A DNA stretch of 64,000 nucleotides from CAXXOK01 sp963664595 (GTDB lineage: Bacteria > Bacillota > Clostridia > Christensenellales > Aristaeellaceae), in contig CAXXOK010000009.1 of the NCBI GenBank assembly GCA_963664595.2, positions 62,001-126,000 on the forward strand, given 5' to 3'. Positions 42,728 to 53,522 of the stretch are shown here, piece after piece. The number at the start of each line of letters is the position of its first letter. Position 1 is the first letter of the stretch. The translations under genes were made by a program, and so were the position numbers. Below the pieces are notes generated by a model, which was given only the letters and a program-made list of their open reading frames with translations, was not told where the DNA came from and searched no databases.

Positions 42728-42805
42728 GGCATAGGTTTTACAGGGTTTCACGGGAGAGTTGCTGAAAAAACTTGTATGCAAGATGGAAGATATCTACAAA
42801 AATCA

Positions 42806-42834
42806 TTGACGCTTATATATTAGTATGTTACAAT
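42806..42834 (+). promoter_or_regulatory. Promoter of the dctPQM operon
   Basis: TTGACG (42806-42811), 17-base spacer, TACAAT (42829-42834). Confidence 0.8.
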
Positions 42835-42901
42835 GAGGTCAATACAGAGGAGCAGGGTATACGCTCTGTTAACAATTCAACACCTTTAAGGAGGAAAACA
42901 C

Positions 42902-43897
42902 ATGAAAAAGTTCCTGTCTCTCGTTCTCGCTCTTGCCATGATTCTGTCTGTCACCGTAGTTGCGATGGCGGATGATCCCATCACCCTGGTCTACTCCGAG
43001 GTCAACCCGGAAACAAGCTTCGTGGGCACGATCGGCGCTGCCTTTAAAGCGAAGGTTGAAGAACTGTCCGGCGGGCAAATCATCATCGACGCGCACTACT
43101 CCGGCACCCTGGGCACCGAAGCTGAAATCCTGGACGACCTGCTTGGCGGCGGCACCAGCGTGGATATCCTGCGCGTGTCCGCTTTCGCGCTGACCAGCTA
43201 TGGCTGCACGAAATCCACCCTGCTGTCCATCCCGTACACGTTTGTAAGCCGTGAACACTTCTGGAATTTCGCCAACAGCGATCTGGCCAAAGAATTCCTC
43301 AATCAGCCCCAGGAACTGGGCCTCCCGCTGCGCGGCCTGTTCTACGGCGAAGAGGGCTTCCGTCACTTCTTCTTCCGCACCGGTGTTGAAGTGGACGGCA
43401 TCGCAGACCTCGCCGGCCTCAAGATCCGCGTCTCCAACGACCCCGTTATGACCGGCATGGTGTCCAACCTTGGCGCCAGCCCCACCGTTTATACCTTCAC
43501 GGAGCTGTACAGCGGCCTGCAGAAGGGCGATGTTGACGGCGCAGAACAGCCGATCGCCAACTACCAGGCCAATATGTTCCAGGAAGTGGCCCCGACCCTG
43601 ATCCTGGACGGCCATACCCTGGGCGCCATCTCCGCCGTGATCACCGACACCGCCTGGGCCAAGCTCAACGAGGAGCAGCAGGGCTGGATCATGGAAGCCG
43701 CTGCCTATGTGCAGGAATACAACCAGGCCAACATCCAGGCCAAGGAAGACGAAATCCTTGCCCAGCTGCAGGCCGATGGCTACAAAGTGGTTACCGTGGA
43801 AGACAAATCCGCTTGGGTAGAAGCCTGCCAGCCCACGATTTCCCAGTACACTGCGGACCAGGCCGAGCTCTATCAGCAGATTCTGGACATGCAATAA
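42902..43897 (+). CDS. dctP: TRAP transporter substrate-binding protein (DctP)
   Basis: Predicted 331 aa. A signal peptide MKKFLSLVLALAMILSVTVV is cleaved near AMADD. The mature protein shows DctP features: the loop GTLGTEAEILDDLLGG, SIPYTFVSREHFW, LAGLKIRVSNDPV with the conserved Arg that binds the substrate carboxylate, and LYSGLQKGDVDGAEQPIANY. It binds an organic acid outside the membrane for DctQM. Downstream mannonate dehydratase and fructuronate reductase genes point to a hexuronate. AAGGAGG precedes the ATG by 7-8 bases. A hairpin after the gene probably sets its excess over the permeases. Confidence 0.92.
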   Translation: MKKFLSLVLALAMILSVTVVAMADDPITLVYSEVNPETSFVGTIGAAFKAKVEELSGGQIIIDAHYSGTLGTEAEILDDLLGGGTSVDILRVSAFALTSYGCTKSTLLSIPYTFVSREHFWNFANSDLAKEFLNQPQELGLPLRGLFYGEEGFRHFFFRTGVEVDGIADLAGLKIRVSNDPVMTGMVSNLGASPTVYTFTELYSGLQKGDVDGAEQPIANYQANMFQEVAPTLILDGHTLGAISAVITDTAWAKLNEEQQGWIMEAAAYVQEYNQANIQAKEDEILAQLQADGYKVVTVEDKSAWVEACQPTISQYTADQAELYQQILDMQ

Positions 43898-43928
43898 CCA
43901 AATCCCCGTCCCGTAACAACAAGCGCTC

Positions 43929-43961
43929 CGGAGGTGCGGGGACATCCCTGCGCCTCCGTTT
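43929..43961 (+). terminator. Intercistronic hairpin between dctP and dctQ
   Basis: CGGAGGTGCGGGGA / TCCCTGCGCCTCCG stem followed by TTTTGCTTT. It looks like a leaky terminator giving more binding protein than permease. Confidence 0.65.
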
Positions 43962-43987
43962 TGCTTTGAAGGGAGATAGGAACTCGT

Positions 43988-44650
43988 ATGCCGAAATTTT
44001 TTCAATATGCGGACAAGCTCAAACCGTTTTATGATATCGCGTACCGGGTGATCATGACGCTGTGCAAGCTGCTGCTGATTGCGGATATTCTGGTGACTAC
44101 GTGGATTGTCATCAGCCGGTATTTTCCGCACCTGATCCCCGCGCCGATCTGGGGGGAGCAGATCGTGCTGACGCTGATGAGCTACATGGCGGTGCTTTCC
44201 GCGGCGCTGGCGATCCGTAAGGGATCCCATATCCGCATGACGGCGCTGGACCGCAAGCTGCCCAAGAAATTGATCATCTGGCTGGATATCCTGGCGGATC
44301 TGGCCGTGATGGGCCTGGGCATCGTAATGCTGGTGTATGGCTGGAAACATGCGAAGGCCATCGGCCGCTTCGGCCGGTACGATTCGCTGCCCAATCTCAG
44401 CCGCTTCTGGATGTATCTGCCCATTCCGCTGGCGGGCGGCGCTATGATCGTATTTGAACTGGAAGCACTGTACAATCACGTGAAAGCCTTCTTTATCAAG
44501 CCGGAAAACGGAGCAAACTGCGGCGTTATGCAATCGGAGCTGGAAACCGCCGCGGTGGAAGCGTCCCTGAACGACAGTGAGATGCAGAAGCTTTGTGAAG
44601 CTACGGACGCAGCCCGCACCACCGGTACGAAGGAGGCGAAGAAGCCATGA
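43988..44650 (+). CDS. dctQ: TRAP transporter small permease (DctQ)
   Basis: Predicted 220 aa with four membrane helices. WGEQIVLTLMSYMAVLSAAL and IRKGSHIRMTALD are the usual DctQ core. The last 50 residues are a polar tail longer than in most DctQ proteins. It joins DctM as the inner-membrane part of the Na+-coupled importer. Start ATG with GGGAG about 13 bases upstream, and ATGA overlap with dctM. Confidence 0.88.
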   Translation: MPKFFQYADKLKPFYDIAYRVIMTLCKLLLIADILVTTWIVISRYFPHLIPAPIWGEQIVLTLMSYMAVLSAALAIRKGSHIRMTALDRKLPKKLIIWLDILADLAVMGLGIVMLVYGWKHAKAIGRFGRYDSLPNLSRFWMYLPIPLAGGAMIVFELEALYNHVKAFFIKPENGANCGVMQSELETAAVEASLNDSEMQKLCEATDAARTTGTKEAKKP

Positions 44651-45939
44651 GCCCGGAGACCCTTTCCGTTATCATTTTACTCGGCAGCTTTCTTCTGATG
44701 ATCCTGCTGCGGTTCCCCATTGCGTACGCGGTTGGCCTGTCCGCGCTGTTCTGCCTGCTGTCGATGGGCGAAAGCCCCACAACGCTGGGCAAACAAATGG
44801 TGACCGGTATCAGCTCGTTCAGCCTGATGGCGGTGCCGTTTTTCATCACCATGGGCGTGCTGATGGGCACGGGCGGCATCAGCGACAAGCTGATCGCGCT
44901 GGCGAACTCGCTGGTCGGCTGGATGCGCGGCGGCCTGGCCATGGTGAACATCGTCGCGTCTTATTTCTTCGGTGGCATCTCGGGATCCGCGGCCGCGGAT
45001 ACCGCGTCGCTGGGTTCCATCCTCATTCCCATGATGGTGAACGACGGCTACGACGCGGATTTCGCCACAGCCGTTACCATTACGTCCTCCTGTGAGGGAT
45101 TGCTGGTTCCCCCAAGCCACAACATGGTGATTTACGCCACGACGGCGGGAGGCATTTCCATCGGAGCGCTGTTTATGGCGGGCTACCTGCCCGGCGCGTT
45201 GCTGGCGATTTCGCTGATGATCGGCTCCTATATTATCTCCGTGAAGCGCAACTATCCCAAGGGGCGTCCCTTCTCGCTGCGCTACTTCGGCAAGCAGATG
45301 CTGACGTCGTTCTGGGCGCTGGCCGCCGTGCTCATCGTGGTGGTCGGTGTGGTGATGGGCGCGTTTACCGCGACCGAAAGCTCCGCCATCGCCGTGATTT
45401 ACTCGCTGTTCGTCAGCGTGTATATTTACAAGGGCCTCAGCTGGAAAGGCGTCTGGGAATCGTTTGAAAAGTGTGTGGATACCCTCGCCATTGTGCTGAT
45501 TCTGATCGCGGCATCCTCCGCGTTCGGCCTTTGCCTGACGAAGCTCCGCGTGCCGGATCTGGCGGCGCAGTTTATCCTGAGCGTTTCCAACAGCCCCATC
45601 TTGATCGCGCTGATGCTCAACGCCATCCTGTTGATCCTTGGCTGCATCATGGATATGGCCCCGATCATCCTGATTACCACCCCGATCCTTCTGCCTATCG
45701 CAACCTCGATCGGGATTGACCCCATCCAGTTCGGCATCATCATCGTGCTCAACTGCGGTATCGGCCTGTTGACGCCGCCGGTCGGCGCGGTGCTGTTCAT
45801 CGGCTCGGCCGTGGGTAAGGTGCCGATGGAGCGCGTCGTCAAAGCGACAATGCCCTTCTACCTGTGCATGATCGCCGCGCTGATTCTGGTCACGTTTGTT
45901 CCGCAGATCAGCATGTTCCTGCCGTCGCTGCTCCATTAG
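44647..45939 (+). CDS. dctM: TRAP transporter large permease (DctM)
   Basis: Predicted 430 aa, full length for the family, with about 12 membrane segments. Recognisable stretches are FFGGISGSAAADTASLGSIL, TSSCEGLLVPPSHNMVIYA (an Na+-site region), GAFTATESSAIAVIYSLFV and CGIGLLTPPVGAVLFIG. It is the transport channel of the dctPQM system. Compared with the partial DctM at the left edge it is a different paralogue, so the window has two TRAP systems. Confidence 0.93.
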   Translation: MSPETLSVIILLGSFLLMILLRFPIAYAVGLSALFCLLSMGESPTTLGKQMVTGISSFSLMAVPFFITMGVLMGTGGISDKLIALANSLVGWMRGGLAMVNIVASYFFGGISGSAAADTASLGSILIPMMVNDGYDADFATAVTITSSCEGLLVPPSHNMVIYATTAGGISIGALFMAGYLPGALLAISLMIGSYIISVKRNYPKGRPFSLRYFGKQMLTSFWALAAVLIVVVGVVMGAFTATESSAIAVIYSLFVSVYIYKGLSWKGVWESFEKCVDTLAIVLILIAASSAFGLCLTKLRVPDLAAQFILSVSNSPILIALMLNAILLILGCIMDMAPIILITTPILLPIATSIGIDPIQFGIIIVLNCGIGLLTPPVGAVLFIGSAVGKVPMERVVKATMPFYLCMIAALILVTFVPQISMFLPSLLH

Positions 45940-46030
45940 GATTGACGGCCAGGCAAGCCCGCACAGGCTGACGGATGTTCCCGGTTCGCGGCCCCCGTGC
46001 CGCGGCTTCCCCTGTTTTTACGCCGGAATA

Positions 46031-46201
46031 CCCAGGTAAACGTCGAGTAAATCCCTCTGTATAGTGGCGATTGAATTTCCACCAGCTTGGGCTTGCTGAA
46101 ACCTCTACGTAGCGCTGCAACGACTGCGGTTTCAGCAAACCCAAGCTGACAGAAAGCCAATTCGTCATTATACCGGCGCCTTACTCATCGGTTACCCAGG
46201 C
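46031..46201. repeat. Family 2 palindromic MITE-like element, copy 5
   Basis: Best-preserved copy. Ends CCCAGGTAAACG and GGTTACCCAG. The inner arms at 46083-46103 and 46128-46148 are 21 bp each with one mismatch (core TTGCTGAAACC), around the centre CGTAGCGCTGCAACGACTGC. Confidence 0.85.
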
Positions 46202-46520
46202 GGCGGAACCCCCCGGCAACAAACGGCCGTCGGCGCGGCTGCTGCCATAAACGGCGCCGCGTATCGAAAACAAAGGCATGAATGGTTGCCGCGAAAGGGC
46301 TGCGGCCCTGGTCGGCAGCCCCTGCCCGCGCCGCCGCACCCGCGGCTTCCCCTCGCGGATGCAACAATATTCTCCGCCGTCTTGCCTGAAGCCGCGTTTT
46401 GGTTTATGATAAGCGCTGCGGCAGCAAGCAAAGCCCTGGAGAGCGCCCGCACGCAATAAGGGGTATGTTTGACATTTAGTAGTTTCCGTGTAGTATACTA
46501 GCATAAAGGATGTGCATGGC

Positions 46521-47588
46521 ATGAAGTTGACGTTCCGATGGTTTGGCGAGGGGTACGATTCCGTTACTCTTGCGCAGTTGAGGCAGATTCCCGGCATACA
46601 GGGCATCATTACCACCCTGTACGATACCAAGCCGGGAGAAGAATGGTCCGCTGAAGCGATTGACGCGATTAAGCGGCAGGTGGAAGCCGAAGGGCTTTCG
46701 GTGCTGGGTATCGAAAGCGTGAATATCCACGACGCGATCAAGGTGGGTACGCCGGACCGGGATCAGTACATCGAAAACTATATTCGCACCATCGGCAAGC
46801 TGGGCAAGGCAGGGATCCCCATGATCTGCTACAACTTCATGCCGGTGTTCGACTGGACGCGCTCCGATCTGGCCAAGCGCCGCCCGGACGGTTCCACGGT
46901 GCTTGCCTACGACCAGCGTGAGATCGACAAGATCGATCCGGACCGCCTGTTTGAGCAGATGGAATCCACAGCCAACGGCTTCATCCTGCCCGGATGGGAG
47001 CCCGAGCGCATGACGCATATCAAGGACCTGTTCCGCCAATACCATGAGGTGACGGAAGAAAAGCTGTTTGAAAACCTGGTATACTTCCTCAACGCCATCA
47101 TGCCCGCCTGCGACCGCTACGACGTCAACATGGCCATTCATATCGACGATCCCGCCTGGAGCGTGTTCGGCCTGCCGCGCATCATCTCCAGCAAGCAAAT
47201 GATACAGCGGATGCTCGATGCCGTGTCCAACCGGCACAACGGCGTTACGCTGTGCACGGGCTCACTGTCCTCCAATCCCGACAACGATATCCCCGATATC
47301 ATCCGGTCCCTGAAGGGCCGCATCCACTTTGCCCACATCCGCAACACCCGGCACACCGCGCCCGGCGTGTTTGAGGAAGCCGCGCACTATGCCGCCGACG
47401 GCTCGCTGGACATGGTGGAGATCATGCAGGCGTTCATCGACATCGGCTTCGACGGCCCCTTCCGCCCCGATCACGGGCGCGCCATCTGGGGCGAGGTATC
47501 CATGCCCGGCTACGGGCTGTACGACCGCGCGCTGGGCAGCCAGTATCTGCTGGGCCTGTATGACGCGCTGACGCGCAAAAGCCGGTAA
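46521..47588 (+). CDS. uxuA: Mannonate dehydratase
   Basis: Predicted 355-aa TIM-barrel enzyme. The N-terminus KLTFRWFGEGYDSVTLAQLRQIPGIQGI, the region PMICYNFMPVFDWTRSDL, MAIHIDDPAWSVFGLPRI, TLCTGSLSSNPDNDI, HFAHIRNT and DGPFRPDHGRAIWGE are the UxuA hallmarks, with the His, Cys and Asp metal ligands present. It dehydrates D-mannonate to 2-keto-3-deoxygluconate. The ATG at 46521 is preferred; a GTG three codons earlier is too near the AAAGG site. A TTGACA lies near 46470 with a TATACT box 19 bases later. Confidence 0.93.
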   Translation: MKLTFRWFGEGYDSVTLAQLRQIPGIQGIITTLYDTKPGEEWSAEAIDAIKRQVEAEGLSVLGIESVNIHDAIKVGTPDRDQYIENYIRTIGKLGKAGIPMICYNFMPVFDWTRSDLAKRRPDGSTVLAYDQREIDKIDPDRLFEQMESTANGFILPGWEPERMTHIKDLFRQYHEVTEEKLFENLVYFLNAIMPACDRYDVNMAIHIDDPAWSVFGLPRIISSKQMIQRMLDAVSNRHNGVTLCTGSLSSNPDNDIPDIIRSLKGRIHFAHIRNTRHTAPGVFEEAAHYAADGSLDMVEIMQAFIDIGFDGPFRPDHGRAIWGEVSMPGYGLYDRALGSQYLLGLYDALTRKSR

Positions 47589-47680
47589 CCGCTGAACAGA
47601 GCCTGACCGGGTCCGCGGCCGTATATCCCCGGTTTGCCGTACCAGCCCCGCTCCCAACGCCCTATAAAGGAGAAATCACC

Positions 47681-49240
47681 ATGAATTTGTCTCTGCAAAG
47701 CCTGCAGCCGCTGCGTGAGAAAGGATACCTGGTTCCGGAGTTCAGCCTTTCCGCGATGCGTGAACAAACCAAAGCCGCGCCGACGTGGATTCACTTCGGG
47801 GCGGGCAACATATTCCGCGCGTTTCCGGCGGTGCTGGTGCAGCGGCTGCTGGAGGCGGGTAAAATCAATACGGGCCTGTGCGTGGCCGAGTGCTACGACG
47901 AGGAGATTATCGACGCGGGCTTTGCCCCGTTTGATAACCTGTCCGTCGCCGTATCGCTGAAGCACGACGGCAGCGTGGACAAGCGCGTGGTCGGCTCCAT
48001 TGCCGAGGCGCTGGCCTACAGCCGCGATACGGAGCGGATACTCAAGATCATGACGGCGGACAGTCTGCAGATCGTCTCCATGACGATCACCGAAAAGGGC
48101 TATGCCGTGCGCGACGCCGGGGCCGAAACCCTTGAGGCGCCCGGTACCATCATCGCCAAGCTGTGCAAGCTGCTCTATGCGCGCTGGCAGGCGGGGGCGG
48201 CGCCCGTGGCGATGGTAAGCCTGGATAATTGCTCCCACAACGGCGATCTGCTACAGGCCGGTATCCTGGCCGTGGCGGAAAGCTGGCGGCAGCGGGGGCT
48301 GGTGGAGGCCGCATTCCTCAGCTATCTCAACGATCCGGCCCGCGTATCCTTTACGTGGAGCATGATCGACAAAATCACCCCGCGCCCCGCGCAGGCGGTG
48401 CTGGACATGCTCAGGGCCGACGGGCTAACGGGCATGGAGGTGACCGAGACCGCCAAGCATACCTTTATCAGCGCGATGGTGAACGCCGAGGAGTGCGAGT
48501 ACCTGGCCATTGAGGATCACTTTCCCAACGGCCGTCCCCCGCTGGAGGAGGCCGGTGTGATCTTCGGCACGCGGGAGACCGTGGATAAGATCGAAAAGAT
48601 GAAGGTCTGCACCTGTTTGAACCCCTTGCACACCTGCCTTGCGGTTTTCGGCTGCCTGCTGGGGCATACTAAAATCAGCGAGGAAATGCAGGATGAGACG
48701 CTTGCCCAAATGATCCGTGTCATCGGCTACACCGAGGGCATGCCTGTGGTGGTGGATCCCGGTATTATGTCGGCCAAACAGTTTATCGACGAGGTGCTGG
48801 AGAAACGGTTCCCCAATCCCTTTGTGCCCGATACGCCCCAGCGCATTGCCTGCGATACCTCCAAAAAGCTTCCGGTGCGCTTCGGCGAAACGCTGAAAGC
48901 CTATGTGGAGCGCGGACAGAACGATCTGTCGTTCCTTACGATGATCCCCATGGTGTTTGCGGGCTACGCTCGCTACCTGACCGGGATCGGCGACGACGGC
49001 AAGCCCTTCGCGCTCTCGCCCGATCCCAATCTGGAGGCGCTGCAAAAGCTGGTGGAGGGATTTGCTCTGGGCAAGCCGTTTGATACCGCCAGGCTCCGGC
49101 CGCTGTTTTCCAATCCGGAGTATTGCGGCGTAAACCTGTACGATCATAATCTGGGCGAAAAAACCGAGGCCCTTTTCACAGAGATGAACCGGGGGGCGGG
49201 GGCCATCCGCCAAACGGTGAACGAGCATTTGAAAGCCTGA
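47681..49240 (+). CDS. uxuB: Fructuronate reductase (mannitol dehydrogenase family)
   Basis: Predicted 519 aa. The N-terminal Rossmann domain starts with IHFGAGNIFRAFPAVLVQRL. Family features further on are VSMTITEKGYAV, SLDNCSHNGDLL, FTWSMIDKITPRP and the catalytic Lys region NPLHTCLAVFGCLLG. It reduces D-fructuronate to D-mannonate with NADH, the step before UxuA. Length is somewhat above the common 480-500 aa. AAAGGAG lies 7 bases before the ATG, and the gene follows uxuA by 92 bp. Confidence 0.9.
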   Translation: MNLSLQSLQPLREKGYLVPEFSLSAMREQTKAAPTWIHFGAGNIFRAFPAVLVQRLLEAGKINTGLCVAECYDEEIIDAGFAPFDNLSVAVSLKHDGSVDKRVVGSIAEALAYSRDTERILKIMTADSLQIVSMTITEKGYAVRDAGAETLEAPGTIIAKLCKLLYARWQAGAAPVAMVSLDNCSHNGDLLQAGILAVAESWRQRGLVEAAFLSYLNDPARVSFTWSMIDKITPRPAQAVLDMLRADGLTGMEVTETAKHTFISAMVNAEECEYLAIEDHFPNGRPPLEEAGVIFGTRETVDKIEKMKVCTCLNPLHTCLAVFGCLLGHTKISEEMQDETLAQMIRVIGYTEGMPVVVDPGIMSAKQFIDEVLEKRFPNPFVPDTPQRIACDTSKKLPVRFGETLKAYVERGQNDLSFLTMIPMVFAGYARYLTGIGDDGKPFALSPDPNLEALQKLVEGFALGKPFDTARLRPLFSNPEYCGVNLYDHNLGEKTEALFTEMNRGAGAIRQTVNEHLKA

Positions 49241-49246
49241 GGGCGC

Positions 49247-49288
49247 AAGGCCGGGTGGGGGTTCCGCGAACCCGCATCCCGGCCTTTG
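49247..49288 (+). terminator. Terminator of the uronate operon
   Basis: AAGGCCGGG / CCCGGCCTT outer stem with an inner GGGTT / AACCC pairing, TTTGTTTT tail. Confidence 0.8.
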
Positions 49289-49439
49289 TTTTATATCAAA
49301 AACAAAAGATAGCCGCCGAAACCCGGATACAATGCGCAATCCGCCGGGCAGGCTGTTCGCCCGTCCGGCGGATTGCGCCTGAATTTCGAAACAATTAGGC
49401 AAAATACACAAAAAACGCCATGGAAATCATGACTATTAG

Positions 49440-49468
49440 TTGACATATCGTTTATCGACAGGTAGTAT
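49440..49468 (+). promoter_or_regulatory. Promoter of the ABC exporter operon
   Basis: TTGACA (49440-49445), 17-base spacer, TAGTAT (49463-49468). Confidence 0.7.
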
Positions 49469-49557
49469 AAACCAGATAGCCATAATACTTACCGTATGTT
49501 CATATTACCTTCTTACAGAAGCGGTTCCGTGACCCCCGTGCCGGAGAGAATGAAAGA

Positions 49558-51286
49558 ATGGATACGATAGCAACCACGCGCCGTTTGCTGGCCAATGGCG
49601 GCAAGAAAACGCGGTATATTCAACAACTGGGTCTGGTCATCATCATCGGCCTGCTCAACGCCGTTTCCGCGTATGCGCTGGGCCTGGTAACCCAGAGCCT
49701 GACCGCAGCGGCGGAGAGCCCGGGCCTGCGCTACAGCTTTGGGCTGTTTGCGGCGGTGATCCTCTGTGTTGCGTTATTGGACTGGTTCCGTTCCGTGCGG
49801 ATGACGTGCCTGACGGAGACCGCCGAATCCAATTACCGCAAGATCACCGCGCGCGCGCTGCTGCATGCCGAATACCCAAGCATCCAAAAGCTGGAATCGG
49901 GCGACCTCATCAGCCGCGTGGTGGCGGACTGCCGGTATGCGGCATCCAACAGCGAGCTGCTGATTAACGGCCTGCGCAACGTGCTCATCCCCATACTCCT
50001 GATCGGGGTCATGTTCGCGGTAGACTGGCGCGTGGGGCTTGGATATATGTCGCCGCTGCTGCTGGTGCTTGCGTACCCCAAAATTTCCAAAAGCTCGCTG
50101 TCGGAGATCCCCGCCTTTCGCCAGTCCTTTGCCGCCATGACCGCGCAGGCGAAGGACCTGATTGCCAACCGCACCACCGTGAAGGCCTACCGGCTGGAAA
50201 AAACGGCGGAGGCGTGGGTGGAGGAAGCGACGGAGGATTACCGCAAAAAGGGCGTGCGGGGCATCGGGAAAATCTATACGGCCAATATGTCCGCGCTGGC
50301 GGTCAATGTGCTGCCGATGTTCGGTTGCGCGCTGACGGGCGCGGGCCTTGTGTTCCGGGAGATGCTGGCGATTGATCAATTTGTGTCGGCGCTGTTGCTT
50401 GCCTCCGTGGCCACGGAGGAGCTTTTAAAGCTGCCCAACGTTCTGGTCAACTTTCCCTCCGGGGTGGTGGCGGGCAACCGCCTGTTTGAGCTGTGGGACC
50501 TGCCCAGGGAAACGGGCGGCTGCCGCATCGGCGGCGGGCCCGGCCCCGCGGTGGTGTTTGAGGATGTGGTATTCCGCTATCCCGAGCAGGATGCCGCCGG
50601 GCAGCCGCTGTTAAACGGCCTTTCCTTCACGGTGCGCGCGGGGGAGAAGGTGGCGCTGGTCGGGTATTCCGGCTGCGGCAAAAGTACAATTATGAAACTG
50701 ATGACCGGGCTGCTTCGCCCGCAGGCGGGCACGGTGGCGGTGTTGGGCGCCCCGGTGGACGAGTGGGATCTGGAGGCGCTGCGCAGCCACATGAGCGTAC
50801 TGCAGCAGCAGCCCTTTGTGTTCCGGGGCACGGTGCGCGATAATATCCGGCTGGGCAGCCGCAACGCCGGGGAAGCGGAGCTTGCCCAGGCCGCGGACCG
50901 CGCGAGGCTATTGCAGTGGATAGAACGCCAGCCGGACGGCTGGGAGGCGGATACCGGCGAGCACGGCGCGCTGCTGTCCGGCGGCCTGCGGCAGCGGGTG
51001 GACTTATCCCGTCTGTTTTTAAAGGACGCGGCCATCGAGCTGATGGACGAGGCGACCTCGGCGCTGGATTCCAGCCATCAGAAGGAGATATTGGAGGCGC
51101 TGCACCAGTGCGGACAGGGCAAAACACGGGTGATGATCGCCCACCGCCTGTCCTCTGTTACGGACGCCGACCGCATCCTGTTTCTGGATCAGGGTACAAT
51201 TGCCGAGGAAGGCACCCATGAGGAGCTCCTGAAAAAGCGCGGCCTGTACTACGGGCTGTACACCGCGCAGGAAAAGGGGGAGCCGC

Positions 51287-51297
<11 letters not shown>
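49558..51297 (+). CDS. ABC exporter, fused permease/ATPase, subunit 1
   Basis: Predicted 579 aa. Six membrane helices occupy residues 20-300 and the nucleotide-binding domain follows from about 325. Walker A is GYSGCGKSTI, the Q-loop LQQQPFVFRG, the signature LSGGLRQRVDLSR (usual LSGGQ altered to LSGGL), Walker B IELMDEATSALD and switch His in IAHRLSSV. It overlaps the next gene by 11 bases, so both subunits probably make one heterodimeric exporter of the multidrug or peptide/lipid type. No regulator or precursor peptide lies beside them. Cargo unknown. Confidence 0.88.
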
Positions 51298-53095
<1,798 letters not shown>

Positions 53096-53216
53096 GGAAT
53101 AAAGAATAAGGATTTGGGAATGATGGTGCGGTCGCTGCGCAAACGGTGGGTCTATTCTATAAAGGATTGAACGGCAAGGTGCCTGATAATCATCATAATA
53201 CGAATAAGGATACTAT

Positions 53217-53253
53217 AAAGAGGAAAGGGCCGCTGTGCGGTCTTTTCCTCTTT
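53217..53253 (+). terminator. Terminator after the ABC exporter (left of family 1 copy I)
   Basis: AAAGAGGAAA-GGGCCGC / GCGGTC-TTTTCCTCTTT. A similar hairpin recurs at 53439-53471. Confidence 0.7.
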
Positions 53254-53255
53254 AT

Positions 53256-53435
53256 CTGTCAAAGAACCTCTTTGGGTCATTATCGCCGCTCGCTTCATAG
53301 CGCCTTGGGCGCTGTTCGCTCGCTTACCCCTTTGTTGTAACGCAAGCCTTTGGGGTTCCACCCCAATCCCCGGCAAGGGTTTCACCCCTGCACCCTGACC
53401 AGGACTTTCAGCCCTGGACCCTTCTTTTTTGACAG
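53256..53435 (-). repeat. Family 1 hairpin repeat, copy I (reverse)
   Basis: Complete copy with ends CTGTCAAAGAACC and TTCTTTTTTGACAG. Stems GGGGTTCCACCCC and CCAGGACTTTCAGCCCTGG. Confidence 0.92.
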
Positions 53436-53438
53436 CCT

Positions 53439-53471
53439 GAGAGGGAAAAACCGCTGTGCGATCTTTTCCTC
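53439..53471. terminator. Second copy of the exporter terminator hairpin
   Basis: GAGAGGGAAAAACCGC / GCGATCTTTTCCTC, worn duplicate of 53217-53253 on the other side of copy I. Confidence 0.5.
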
Positions 53472-53522
53472 AATTCTCAATTCCGTATTCCACAGTAATT
53501 TTGTCCCCGTCCCGTCCCCGCA

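Larger units (their letters stand above)
42402..42901. other. Intergenic region upstream of the uronate TRAP operon
   Basis: 500 bp. The left 300 bp are purine-rich without a credible gene. The right part has the ATACTAGTAT palindrome and the dctP promoter. No copy of either repeat family. Confidence 0.4.

Noticed and set aside
42407..42765. Open frames of about 90-190 codons in both strands upstream of the TRAP operon
   Set aside because: Mutually overlapping Arg/Gly/Pro-rich frames without motifs or ribosome sites; treated as non-coding.
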